A stretch of DNA of 58,193 nucleotides from Chara braunii (taxonomy: Eukaryota > Streptophyta > Charophyceae > Charales > Characeae): assembly GCA_003427395.1 (NCBI GenBank), contig BFEA01000120.1, positions 2,591,348 through 2,649,540 on the forward strand. Direction: 5' to 3'. Shown here in pieces: positions 1 through 10,260 of this stretch. The position numbers and the translations under genes are program-made. Each line of letters starts with the position of its first letter. Within the stretch, counting starts at the first letter, position 1. The notes beneath the pieces were generated by a model, which was not told the DNA's origin, ran no database searches, and saw nothing but the letters and a program-made list of their open reading frames with translations.

Positions 1-111
1 ACCGCTGAAGTTGAGCCTGCTCCATCTGAGGCAGACCTTCAGCAGCAGCCGGATGCTTCTGAGCGTCCACAGCGCACTCGTCGTCGTCCTGCTCGATACG
101 ACGATTGACTC
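1..111 (+). pseudogene. Ty3/gypsy polyprotein C-terminal tail (upstream copy, partial)
   Basis: The window opens inside a reading frame that runs 36 codons in frame 1 to a TGA at 109-111. It is rich in Glu, Pro, Gln and Arg and ends in an Arg-rich stretch followed by Tyr-Asp-Asp. The same kind of ending (acidic/Pro-rich, a run of Gln, then Asp-Asp and a TGA) closes the better-preserved gypsy polyprotein at 4161-4163, and similar non-coding DNA follows both stops. I therefore read it as the extreme C-terminus, beyond the chromodomain, of a second gypsy copy lying mostly outside the window. No catalytic domain is included, so the assignment rests on this parallel. Confidence 0.6.
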
Positions 112-1388
112 TAACTTACCTTCCCACGTCTTTGACTTCTCAGTACTTCATCCACATCAATTTTACTACTTCAGCTCGTCGACGCTGCGGCTCTTCCTCG
201 ATGGCATTTCGGACTTCTCATCATGGACGTCATCAGCGGCTTCATGGACTTCATCACGATCAGCTCTGCCTACTTCAGACGTCGCCACTCTCTTGCCACT
301 CTACCCTTTACAGTACCCTGCTTGTGTCGCATGATGGTCTCCCTTTAGCCGGGTTCCTCTGAGTTGGGCTCTCCCTTGGTATACGCATAGGCATCGGGAC
401 CGTAGCGTTGCCCTGGCTTCCCATCTTACGGATCTAGCTCCGACTTCCCTCACTTTAGGAGTCATTTGCATGATTCCCTTACCCATCATCTTTCTACCCT
501 TCGCCGGCCCTCACGCCCTAGTTAGACAGCCCCGCATGCTTCATCTAGGTGCGCCCAGTATACCAGGCTCCCTTGTTCCCTTGCATGGTCGACCCTCCAT
601 AGCGGTCACCCCTTAGTCGAGCATTACCCGCCCTGATGGTCTATCTGTTAGGGTCATTGGTTCTGCTCGCTCCCAGTTCCCTACCCTCATTGAGCCTGAT
701 GACATGTGTTTTCCCCTGTCACTATGTGTGGATGCCCTTAGGAGTTTTCGACCCCTAGGCTGCATTCGCCACCCTCAGAGACCATCCCACCCTTTGGTGT
801 GCGACACACTTCTCATGTGACATATGGTTGTCTTGTTGATTGCTTTGTTGCTCTCAGAGTGAGGCTACTGCCTCCGACATTTCTAGGATTTAGTTGTTCT
901 GCTTTTGCTGTTCTTAGGACTTATACACTAGTCAGTTGTTACCAGACTGGGGCTAGTGCCTCCAACATTTTAGGATCTAGTTGTCACTACTTTTTGCTTT
1001 CCTAGGACATGTATGTTAGTTAGTTGCTCCTACTTTCACTTAGGCTGTTAGCTGTGACATTGTTGTTTTGTGACATTTTATATCCTAGGTTGCATCGCAT
1101 GGACTCAGTATGGACCTTGCTCCGCATCCTAGACTACTCAGGTTTTCTTTTCTTTGGTAGAGTTCCGCTTCTTGGCGGAAGCATGTTTGTATCTAGGCGA
1201 TCCTTCACAGGCTGAGGATCGTGTAGCGGACCTCGGGTTGGCCTGTGAGACCAGCCCCTTGGCCTGTTCTCACAGGCCTGTGTTATATTCGGGGTAGGCC
1301 AGTCCAGGCTGGTACCTCTGTCGGTGCCAGCCATTCTAGTCCAGTCTCGTCAGTCCGCTGGGGTATACCCCAACCATTGTCTGTTTTC
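112..1388 (+). repeat. Gypsy 3' non-coding/LTR-like block, copy A
   Basis: Non-coding DNA after the pol stop, homologous to 4164-5275 although diverged. Shared landmarks include a stretch around 355-410 (matching about 4430-4480), the segment around 1090-1135 with GCATCGCATGGACTCAG (matching about 4928), and a hairpin at 1307-1332 (matching 5186-5207). It probably contains the 3' UTR and some or all of an LTR. I could not fix LTR borders because no clear TG...CA pair with a target duplication is visible. Confidence 0.5.
1307..1332 (+). other. Conserved hairpin in gypsy 3' block (copy A)
   Basis: GGCTGGTACC, a 6-nt loop TCTGTC, then GGTGCCAGCC: a 10-bp stem with one G-T pair. Copy B at 5186-5207 keeps the stem (CTGGTACC/GGTACCAG) with loop ACTGTC although the surroundings have diverged. 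Confidence 0.5.
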
Positions 1389-1393
1389 AGTCT

Positions 1394-1765
1394 CATTCCT
1401 CACTTGCACATTTTGGAGTACGTGCATTGGAGTCTTGCGTGGGGAGCTGCGTTGTGCCATCTTGCTCCCCCTTCTTCCTCCATCTCCATCTCTGTCACTA
1501 GCGGAGCACCACACCTGGTGGGTCCGCTACAAGAGGGGAACTTATCAAATAAAACTGAAAATTTTAGAATTTGACGAACATTGGAATGATAATTTATAAA
1601 CATGAAGGATCGTTTTTTTATGGAATGTTTTTTCAACTTTCATTTCTCGTGGGAATTTTTCTGTTGTCATTCTTCACTTTTACACATCTTGGAGTACGTG
1701 TGTGTTGACTCCGCTTCGGAGTTGCGCTGTCCCTTCCAGCTCCATCTCTACATCCTCCTCCGTCA
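1394..1765. repeat. Local direct duplication (1394-1490 and 1669-1765)
   Basis: The segment from about 1394 (containing TTTTGGAGTACGTGCATTGG) recurs at 1669 with changes, offset 275 bp. Copy B of the larger duplication (about 5270-5350) has only one version, so the extra unit arose in copy A. The AT-rich spacer at 1540-1668 is unique to copy A. Confidence 0.6.
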
Positions 1766-2420
1766 ACCCTTTTTTTCCATCCTGACGAACCGCCATCCCA
1801 GCAGGTCCAACACAATCATCTTCTTCCTGATCATATAGTTGATTAACATACGTCTTTGTCCCCCGACTGGGCAGGAAAACCAGATCTCGTAGCAAATAGA
1901 CTAATCCCTCTTCTTCCTCATCATGTGAGGAGGGATCAGAGGAAGGAGTTTGGAGGATTGATCTCATCGCTTTTATTTCATCGTAGACGACTAGAGCTCC
2001 CTGATCAGTGGAAATCTCTTCTTCCGAGGTTGAAACCTCGTCCTCATCTTACGTTTTTTCCTCTCTCTTTCTTTTTTTTATGACTATCACTCTGTCTTCG
2101 TCCATATCAGCCGAGGTGGGGAGGGCGTCACCGTTGTCGCCTCGCATCACTGCTCCCATCCCCCCACTGCCTCCTCCCCCTCCTTCCCCTCCCTTCCCCT
2201 CTCCATTCCCTCCTCCTCCCCCTCCTTCAGTTCGCTCGTTTCTCTCTTTCTCATCACCTACACTTCCTCCTCCTCTGTCAGTCCCTCCCCCTCCTTTCTC
2301 TCCTAATCCGCCTGCACCAACCCCTTCGTTTACCCCTCCGTTAACTCCCCCTCTTCCTCCTCCTCCATCCCCCCTACTTCCTTCACCTCCTCTTTTTTTT
2401 TTCCCTTCCCCATCTAATCA
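1669..2420 (-). pseudogene. LINE ORF1-like C-terminal fragment, copy A (antisense to gypsy)
   Basis: Read on the minus strand, this is the Gly/Glu/Arg-rich low-complexity part of the same ORF1-like protein seen at 5276-6622. On the plus strand it looks like a proline-rich protein, but that frame is the shadow. Around 1680-1967 the minus frame stays open for 95 codons with an acidic segment (DEEEEG). The upstream zinc-knuckle part present in copy B is missing because the sequence switches abruptly at about 2420 into gypsy pol. It is broken and carries stops between its segments. Confidence 0.45.
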
Positions 2421-4163
2421 AGGGTGAAACGAACCGCGTCGCCAAGGCCTTGTCCCGCCGTCCTGATCACAATCAGGGAGCCATCCATCTTGCTGCCATC
2501 TCCATCACCACTATTGATCAGTCGGTGATCGATGCATATCGCACTCAGTACCGGCACTGCCCTGATTATCGTGTCATCCACGCGACACTACAGAGTGGCA
2601 AGTCCGTTTCCTCATACTCTCTCAGGAAGAACGGTCTCGTGTATTGATATGGCAAATTTGGTCAACTAGAACCACGTATCTGCATTCCCTCCATCGGACA
2701 GCTCTTCGTCCAGGCTGTAGCAGAGTTCCATGACCAGGCAGCTGTCAGTCATATGGGCTTCCAGAAGACGTTGGCTCGTGTTTGCCGCCTATACGTCTGG
2801 CCGGAGTCCAAGGACTTTGTCAAAGCCTACATCCAGGAGTGTCCTACCTGTCAGGAGGTGAACAGTGCGAACTACCTTCCCTATGCGTTACTTCAGCCCT
2901 TACCGATACCCGAGGGTCGTTGACAGTCCATCTCGATGGATTTCATTGGTCCCCTCGCCCACCCACTGAGGGCGGTCATGATGTTATCTTGGTCGTCGTC
3001 GATCGCTTCACGAAGTGGGCACGTTTTGTTTTGTGTCGCTATCGCATTAGCCCTCGTGAGGTTGCCGACATCATCTTCGACCGAGTCATGAGAGATCACG
3101 GCTTACCTCAGAGCATCATCTCCGACCTTGACCCGCGCTTTACCAGCACATTCTGGCGACGCCTATACGAGGTGTACGGATCCCAGCTCCGCGTCTCATT
3201 GTCTTACCACCCTCAGCCGGATGGTCAGACTTAGGTCACCACTAAAACTCTCGGTAATATCCTCCGAAAGTTTGTTCGGGATGACCAGCAGTGAGACTTA
3301 CACTTAGCCCACTCGGAGATTGCATACAACCACGCTGTTTTGCTAGCCATCGGGATGTCGCCATTCTATTGTGACCTCGGCTACCACTCTCGCGTACCAC
3401 CGGACTTCCTACGACCATCGCAGTTTCGCCCAGACACTCGTTGTCCTACGCTTGACGACTGGATCGCCCATATGGCGGCAATTATGAAGCGCGCACCCGA
3501 GAGTTTAGTCGACTCCCAGACTCGCATGGCCGCACGAGCAAACCAATCATGGATGGATCATCCCTTCAAATTTTGTGACGATGAGTTCATCGACGCACAC
3601 CACTTGCAGCTCGAAGCGGATACGCTTCGCAAGTTCAGGTGTCATTTTTTCGGTCCATGCTGCATCCTTCAGACCGCGGTTCTGATACTGTCACTAGTCC
3701 GGTCAGCTTCCGTGTGAAGCTACCTGATTACCTTGGACAAGCTCGTGTACACGATGTTTATCACCTCTCCTTGCTGCGTCCTTATCGCAAATCGTCCGAG
3801 CGCTTCGCTGAACGCCCTTATGAGCGCCCTCCACCTATCATGGTGGACGGTGACGAGAAGTTCGTTGTTTCCGATACCGTATCTCGCTGAGTTACTTACG
3901 ATACGCCCCCACGCATCGAGTACCTTGTGCATTGGAAGGGCTATCCTGATGAGGAGGCTACTTGGGAGCCCCTCGAGCACTTGCAGGGCGCCCGGATGTT
4001 GGTGCGCGCATATGACCATGCTCGCCGTGCTGAGGCATCTGCTCCTACTCAGCCGACTGACCCTTTTCCTCCTCCTCTGACTTGATCTCCTGAGGACGAG
4101 CCCGCTTCTTCTAAGGTCGTTCTTCAACAACAGACGAACGCCTCCACGCGTCTCGACGACTGA
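2419..4163 (+). pseudogene. Ty3/gypsy chromovirus pol remnant (RNase H end, zinc finger, integrase, chromodomain)
   Basis: Domains in order: the end of RNase H (NRVAKALSRRPDH at about 2434-2470), an integrase H2C2 zinc finger at about 2690-2860 (His, His, then CPTC), the integrase core starting SISMDFIGPL near 2930 and continuing ILVVVDRFTKWARF, the DPRF segment near 3130, and DGQT near 3222. A GPY-like/C-terminal integrase part follows (about 3690-3890). Last comes a chromodomain at about 3909-3990 with YLVHWKGYPDEEATWEPLEHL, which places the element among chromoviruses. Gag, protease, reverse transcriptase and most of RNase H are absent. The frame is broken by TGA near 2645 and 2924, a frameshift near 2960, a TAG at 3233-3235 where the catalytic Glu of the D,D-E triad is expected, TGA at 3292 and 3888, and a frameshift near 3640-3720. 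It cannot encode an active integrase. Confidence 0.9.
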
Positions 4164-5275
4164 TACTCTGATCACCCACTTCTCCCTACTGACTCACACC
4201 TTTAGGTACTCCATTATCAACTTCTTCAGGTTGTCAGTGTTTGCGGTTTTGCTTCGACATCAACTCGACTCCTACTTCATCGACGTCATCGACCACCTTG
4301 ACAACTTCAATCACCTTCTCGACTTCGACCATCTTATCGACTTCAGCCATCTTATTGACTTCACGCCACCACCCTACCCTGTACATCCCCTTGCATTTGT
4401 CGCATGCTGGTTCTCACTTAGTAGCTGGGTCTCTTTGAGTTGGGCTCTTCCTTGGTATCACATAGGCATTGGGACCGTAGCGTTATCTTGGTTTCCCTGC
4501 TCCCACATCTAGCTTCGTCCTCCCCCCAGTCGGTGAGTTGTGTGCATGTTGCCCCTCATTCACTACCCTCATCACCCTAGTGTCCATTCTTGCATATCTT
4601 CAGTTAGGCATATCTCCACCCTATTCCAGGCTCCCCCTTTTTTTCATGGTCGACCCTGCATGGTGTCACCCTTTTGTCAACTTGTGTGTGACTGCCCTTA
4701 GGAGTTTCAATTTTTAGGCTGCAATCACTCCCTCTGAGACCATCCCACTCTTAGTGGTTCAGCAACATGACATTATTTTGTGACATATTGCTTTTTTTCC
4801 TTTCAGCACAGAGGTCATTGCCTCCAGGACCTTAGGATTGTATCATGCTACATTTCATTTTTCGATGTTAGTTAAAATGTGTGTACGAGACATTTCTTTT
4901 TTATTTGACATTATGTAGCTTAGGTTGCATCGCATGGACTCAGCATGGAGCTTGCTCCGCATCCTCGATTTCTGAACTTTCTTTATTGCAGAGTTCCTTT
5001 GCGTTTGCGGATAGCATGTTTATGGTTCTTGTGATCCATTACAGGTTTGAGGATCGTGAAGCAGGTCTCTATCTTCCCTGACCTACAACCAAGGCCTTTT
5101 CGGCTATTTGCCAGTTTGGCCTATGGGACCAAGTCGTGGCCTGATCCCACGGGCCGTCAACTGTTTCAGTCCAGTCCAGTCCTGGCTGGTACCACTGTCG
5201 GTACCAGGCCAGTCTTGTCCAGTCCAGTCAGTCCGCTGGCGGTATACCTCAGCTGCAGTCTGTATTTCGTTATTC
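4164..5275 (+). repeat. Gypsy 3' non-coding/LTR-like block, copy B
   Basis: Directly follows the chromodomain frame's final TGA and parallels copy A (112-1388) in order: the CATAGGCATTGGGACCGTAG landmark at about 4462, the GCATCGCATGGACTCAG landmark at about 4928, then the hairpin at 5186-5207 and a CAGTCCAGTC-rich segment. The copies differ by many substitutions and indels, so the duplication is old. Confidence 0.5.
5186..5207 (+). other. Conserved hairpin in gypsy 3' block (copy B)
   Basis: CTGGTACC, loop ACTGTC, GGTACCAG: a perfect 8-bp inverted repeat. It is the counterpart of 1307-1332. Confidence 0.5.
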
Positions 5276-6622
5276 TTCACTTTTGCACATCTTAGAGTAC
5301 GTGCGTGTTAAGTCTGCGTCGGAGCTGCGCTGTCCCTTCCAGCTCCATCTCTACGTCCTCCTCCGTCAACCCTTCTTCTCCATCCTAACAGACCGCCATC
5401 CCGGCAGGTCCGGCACAATCTTCTTCTTCCTGATCATATAGCTGATTAGCATACGTTTTTGTATCTCGATTGGGCAGGAAAGCCGGATCTCGTAGCAAAT
5501 AGGTTAATCCCTCTTCGTCCTCATCCTTAAGGAGGGATCAGAGGAGGAGTTTGGAGGATTGATCTCATCACTTTTATTTCAGCGTAGATGGCTAGAGCTC
5601 CCTGATCAGTGGAAATCTCTTCTTTCGAGGTTGAAACCTTGTCCTCATCTTACGTTTTTTCCTCCCTCTTTCCTTTTTCTCTGACTATCACTTTGTCTTT
5701 GTCCATATCATCTAAGGTGGGGAGGACGTCACCATTGTCGCCTCGCATCACTGCTTCCCTCCCCCCACTGCCTCCCCCCCCTCCTTCCCCTCCCTTCCCC
5801 TGTCCATTCCCTCCTCCTCCCCCTCCTTCATTTCGCTCGTTTCTCTTTTTCCCATCACCTACACTTCCTCCTCCCCTTTCAGCCCCTCCCCCTCCTTTCT
5901 CTCCCAGTCCGCTTGCACCAACCCCTTCGTTTACCCCTCCATTAACTCCCCTTCCTCCCCCTCCTCCATCCTCCCTACTTCGTTCGCTTCCTTTTTTTTT
6001 CTTTCCCTCCCTCATCTCCTCCACCTCCCTCTCCTCGGCCCCGTCTTCCCTCCCGCCCCCTCCCCCACCTTCGGATAATCCGTCGCCATCCTTACTTTTC
6101 GGCGTAGCAGGACATTGTTCCTTCCTGACAGCCGCGACATAGGATTTTTTGTTTCTGGCCGAGCAATCCGGGTCACCTTCCCAGTGGAAATGACGTCGAC
6201 AACCCGGCCACCATGGTGTGGAAGAACATACAACCTCTATTTCAACATAGCCCAGACGTCCCATATGGACAATCAAATACCTTTTGTACCGCAAACGAAC
6301 GGCAGATTCTAGATCGAAGCGAACGTTAAGCAGATCTGGAGCCAGGGGATCGTTGAACGCATAAAATTCCTTTAAAATTGACCCAAACACGTCAAAGACA
6401 ACCTTCGAAAGGTGAGGAAGGGCTCTGACTGGGACCTGCTGCATCAGATCGAAAAGAATCGATGCCTGGAGACCTCCCCCCGCTCCCACAGTTCTTACTC
6501 TGACATCCAAAGTTTGAACGACAACGTGTACCTCTTCTTGTCCAACTCGATAGTGGTTTGGCCGATCCTAAGCATCCAAGCAACGATCTCCTGTGCAGTG
6601 GCCACATACGTAACCAGGTTTC
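5276..6622 (-). pseudogene. LINE ORF1-like nucleic-acid-binding protein fragment, copy B
   Basis: On the minus strand from about 6622, a coding-like stretch reads ATAQEIVAWMLRIGQTTIEL, interrupted by a frameshift near 6505. It continues as an open frame from 6510 down to 5650 (286 codons, no ATG). Near its start is a segment with NVRFDLESAVRLRYKRYLI, and at about 6230-6150 a Cys/His cluster (PWWPGC...HFHW...DPDC) that resembles the zinc-knuckle region of plant LINE ORF1 proteins with the first Cys replaced by Trp. The remainder is Gly/Glu/Arg low complexity. The part from 5276 to 5650 matches copy A (1669-2000) and has stops. No endonuclease or reverse transcriptase is present. The family call rests on recognition of the domain layout. 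Confidence 0.5.
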
Positions 6623-7163
6623 GACCCTCCTTATAAAAAAACCCTTGTTTTAGAGGGACCAAGAGATCGCTAGATGTTTCCCATTGGCAACCACTTTCGT
6701 AAATGTGCAGGAGGCGTTTTTTGACGTGTATTGGAAGCGAGAACGAACATCACGGAAAAAAAAAAAACGAAGTCATTCTGTGACGAACTGTTTTTTGAAA
6801 TCGCGCGATTTCCTGTGCGAAGCTGCTTGGGGAAATACGACGGGTCGAATGGGTGAGTTGTGGGAAGATGGGTCGGGCGGGCAAATTGCATGAATGTCCT
6901 CTTTTCACTTCGTTTTCTGGTGGGAGTTGTCGGATCGGTGTCGGAAAGCTCTCGTGCCAACGGTTGGGTAGTTGCGCCTTGGCGAGCGTTAGAAATAACT
7001 GTGCCATACCTTCTTTCTTGTTCTGCTCTAAGCACAGTGAATTTTGACGCGATCATCGCGCGGGAATATCGTTTTTGAATTTTCAACTGATGTCGAGCCC
7101 GTGGCGGAGTTGTTTTTTTTTTTTTCTTTTTCGGAATTTCCTTTTGCAATTAAGACTTAAGCT

Positions 7164-7635
7164 GAGAGAAGGTTAACAACAATCGTATTTTTCATCACCA
7201 CTTCAGGACACCCTTCACCACTTCAGGATGCAGCCTGTTTAAACAATTGGTTTTTAGGGTCTTCGCACCTTTCACCACTTCAGGATCATTCAGGTCTGAA
7301 AATCATGAATGGTCCTGAAGTGGTGAAAGCTCCGAAGACCCTGAAAACCACATGTTTAGGCAGACTGCATCCTGAAGTGGTGAAGGGTGGTTTTCATGGT
7401 CTTTGGACCTTTCACCACTTCAGGACCATTCAGGATTTTCAAACTGCCCAGAACTCTCACTTGACCACTTCAGGACACCCTTCACCACTTCAGGATGCAG
7501 CCTGCCTAAACAGGTGGTTTTCAGGGTCTTCGAACCTTTCACCAATTCAAGACCATTCAGAATTTTCAGACTGCCAAAAACTCCCACTTTAGAATTTTCA
7601 TTCCTGAATTTTCAGCTACCCGATAACCGTTTGTG
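7164..7635. mobile_element. Foldback element inserted in copy 1
   Basis: Copy 2 lacks this block: CTTTTGCAATTAGGACTTAG runs straight on at 45509. The insert is bounded by CTTAAGCT (7156-7163) and CTTAGGCT (7636-7643), an 8-bp target duplication with one mismatch. Inside, the 13-mer CACCACTTCAGGA occurs repeatedly in direct orientation (about 7176, 7201, 7271, 7412, 7459, 7482) and inverted (about 7313, 7369). The arms around 7192-7300 and 7305-7390 pair over roughly 100 bp, and a third copy lies at 7405-7560. Confidence 0.7.
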
Positions 7636-7999
7636 CTTAGGCTAGGAATTTAGGTACTTTGAATTTTGTTGCGCCGCGCTTGTGCGCATCTTGCCGCGCT
7701 GGGAACTGGACTCTGATTGGGTCGCGCCCTCAATCTTGTGTAACTGTTGTTTTTGGCGGGCGCGATTGTAACTGTATCCTTCTTTCTTCTTGGTTTCCTC
7801 GGGTTTACCCGCCTTCTCCTTCTTCCTCGCCACGCATACTCTGTTCTAATTGGCCGGAGCACCTGCATCACCGGATTGATACGTGGAGTGTGGTTACGAC
7901 CCCCACACCGTGACTTGGCCAGGCAGACGTAGACACTTCCTCTCTTCTCCTCTTGTCCATCTGGGCTTAATCCTATACCTTTTGCGCTGACATGCATGC

Positions 8000-8006
8000 T
8001 ATAAAT
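8000..8006 (+). promoter_or_regulatory. Conserved TATA motif, copy 1
   Basis: TATAAATTTCGCAAGCG begins here. The same motif, TATAAATTYCGCAAGC, occurs in copy 2 (45894) and in the other subfamily (copy 4, 52178); it is degraded in copy 3 (36933-36939). It points toward the ORF, about 860 bp away. Confidence 0.5.
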
Positions 8007-8863
8007 TTCGCAAGCGCGATTAGTTTGCCCTCTAAGAATCTCGAGGTTAGCGTGATCAGTGAGGGTCGGTTAGCAAGTAAGTTTGGAAGGTGAGTAAGTG
8101 CGAGAGTTGGGCGATCCGACGAGCTGGTGTCGGGTATGCGGGGTTGACGTGTGGGGCCGTGACGGACTGTGGTGCACGGGCGAACCTGGCTTGGATGCTC
8201 GAACCAAGCGAGGTGACAACTCTGTGTTGATGCGAGGCGACAGACTGCCCACATTGGGAGTGTGAAGCAGAGAGAGAGAATAGTTGTGGGTGCGGGATGA
8301 GGTTCTTTCTTTTGCTCGTCTATATAATTTTGGCTTCTGCTATGGCCGATTTCTGTCGCGATCTTTTTTTACCTTTCCTTGTATATCGTCTCGAATTTTC
8401 TTTGTCGCTTTTGCCTCGTATGTATGCATAAATGGGTGTGAACTCTTCTTCATTAATGATCTTTTCGGATTCCCGGTCTTGTTTTGCGATGCTTGTTTAA
8501 ATATATCCTCCATATGCAAAGCACCCGCTACGGATGAGTTTTTATTATTAATCCTTGATCGTCATAAAGCCACAAAAAACGTTGTGAGATGTTGATTGTC
8601 CTTTCCCCCTTTTCTCCCCTTTTCGTTACGTGAATGGTATGGATATGAATGAAACATCTGGATCTCACCCTACATAGCATGAGTAGGATAGTTGCATGTA
8701 GGATACGATCACAGGAAACCCGAGCCTGATTCACTGCCGCCCGTGCGCACGCTTACGTACGACCGCGATCTCGAAAATCCAAGTCGCGGCATACGCGCGC
8801 GTCTGCATGAGCCGACCCCGAATTTATCAGAAGGATGCGGGAAATCGAATTCATTAGCCAGAT

Positions 8864-9432
8864 ATGGCCGAGGAAAGTCCCTTTTGGACCACCGATCGTG
8901 AAAGACTAAGGGATCCGGAGTACCGCGAGTACTGGAAGGCGAACAACTTAGACGACGGGGAAACTTGAGAGACCCGGAATTCCCCTGTCTGACAGAGAAC
9001 GACCGACTGTGCGCGAGGGATTTCCACTGGGTTACAACCCGCGACCCTAGGGGCCCAGACTACCCAGATACGGACAATACTCAATACTACATATCCTCGG
9101 GCTTCGTCGTTATTACTACCAGTTTCCCTCCCTTTCACCTCCTCCTTCCATATCACCAGCTCACAGTGGTACCGTGGAATTCCATAGCTCGCTATTGGCC
9201 CAGTACACCGTGCGAGGATTGCCGACAGTACCAGACACGCCAAGCTTCGAGATTTATCCGCCGAACTCGAACCGAAGCTGAGCGGCGATTGCACAGCCTC
9301 CACTTACGGCCCGCCCCATCGGATGCCGAAGCTTGTTACAAGCGCCACCGACAGCAGCACGACCGCCACAGTGTCCCATCAATCCACCAGACAAGGGACC
9401 GACCGTGGCGACGCCACTGGCAGAGCCCATAG
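8864..9432 (+). pseudogene. TGTGACG-family ORF, copy 1 (unknown protein, frameshifted)
   Basis: ATG at 8864 opens 34 codons containing RLRDPEYREYW, ending at a TGA (8966) caused by about 8 extra bases relative to copy 2. The conserved part then continues in another frame to 9432: Cys, then DPRGPDYPDTDNTQYY, GFVVITTSFPPF, LLLPYHQLTVVPW, ARYWP, a CxxC pair, then a basic tail containing RRTRTEAE. The same order of residues occurs in the diverged subfamily (35877-36260), which argues for past selection as protein. I do not recognise the family. Possible roles, such as a retroelement accessory or DNA-binding protein with a Cys pair and basic tail, are speculation. This copy is broken. Confidence 0.55.
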
Positions 9433-9496
9433 CCCCCTCCCCAAAGGCTGAAACGCCAGATATGATCCGTGCGTACCATTTTACACCGTTGTCCCT

Positions 9497-9641
9497 AAAC
9501 TTGCCACAGGAGATCTCAGTTCCGACCTGGGACTCCACCCCCACTTTCCTAAATCCTTGGCACACCCCCTTTTTTCGCACTTCGGGGCCCCCATCCCACT
9601 CCGAACAGGAAGTCGCGTTGGGTGTGAGGTTGGGCATCACA
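9497..9641 (+). repeat. Conserved 3' terminal module of TGTGACG family, copy 1
   Basis: This roughly 150-bp end recurs at 47638-47780, 52825-52972, 33930-34084 and (minus) 35493-35650. Shared words include GATCTCAGTTCCG, CCTTGGCACACCCC, CACTCCGA and GTGAGGTTGGGC before the terminal CA. Confidence 0.8.
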
Positions 9642-10260
9642 ATTCCTCTTGAATCTGATATACGGCGGGATTGATAGTAATTTTAACATAATCATCTCCT
9701 GTTTCCACGAGATTTGGAGCAAGGTCCTTGGGTAATACGCCCTCAGTATAGCATTTAGCGATCAGTTCTCGGATTCTGCTCTTTTCCTCATCAGACAGAG
9801 GTAAAATCTCTCCCGCCCCAGTCATGTTTCTACTGAAGCTACTATCCGGGATTCTACCCTAGAAAAATCAGGGATTGGGAAAATATCCTAGTTCGGAAGC
9901 ATCCATAAATTACGACAAGTCCCCCCCAAAAAAAATAAAAAACTTATGGCAAGTACAATCCTTCCTACCCTAGAAACCCAGGGGACCCGAGGGCGAGTGT
10001 GGATTATAGTGTGGATTATACCTGATAAGGTAATGACGGCTTTGAAGCATTTACGGAGGACAACAGCTTTTATCTCTCGAAAGATATGAGCATTGGCTTG
10101 TTCCGGGATTGTTCCAGCTTCCTTCAGAGAAGCAGACACTCCTTTGGCCTACGCGTCCTGCTCCCGGGGGGGTACTATCTGGCTGCCGGTATTCCACGGC
10201 CAGCTCGCACCATATCAGCTACGGTGAGAATAGGTCCTCGTGCCTTCTCCTTCGAATTTA
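9642..10260 (-). pseudogene. Minus-strand coding-like fragments abutting element copy 1
   Basis: A 62-codon minus frame (9825 to 9637) contains LSDEEKSRIRELIAKCYTEG and DDYVKITINP and reads like real protein. It runs into the terminus of the element; removing the element and one ATTC copy gives a TGA straight after Gln-Glu-Glu. Further upstream on the minus strand, RGPILTVADMVRAGRGIPAA (about 10230-10170) and SLKEAGTIPEQANAHIFREI (about 10130-10070) also look coding but lie in shifted frames. No splice pattern that joins them cleanly was found. I do not recognise the protein. It could be a decayed host gene or retroelement gag fragment. Confidence 0.3.

Larger units (their letters stand above)
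6779..9641 (+). mobile_element. TGTGACG-family element, copy 1 (4-bp TSD ATTC)
   Basis: Starts TGTGACGAAC and ends GGGCATCACA, flanked by ATTC at 6775-6778 and 9642-9645. It is about 2.86 kb including a 472-bp insertion at 7164-7635. Apart from that insertion it is collinear with copy 2 (45148-47780): left region, TATA motif, short GA tract, ORF, conserved 3' terminal 150 bp. The terminal inverted match is only about 7 bp. The 4-bp duplication and TGT...ACA ends fit either a solo LTR or a Ginger-type DNA transposon (4-bp TSD, TGTNR ends). There is no integrase, transposase or reverse transcriptase inside, so it is non-autonomous. Confidence 0.8.

Noticed and set aside
2008-2427. Proline-rich plus-strand frame (and its twin at 5609-6142)
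   Set aside because: It is the opposite strand of the Gly/Glu/Arg-rich LINE ORF1-like sequence, whose minus frame is longer and continues into a recognisable domain.
7642-7997. Minus-strand Arg-rich frame shared with copy 2 (about 45541-46113)
   Set aside because: It lies upstream of the TATA motif in the element's non-coding left region. Similarity follows nucleotide identity of the two close copies and has no counterpart in subfamily II.
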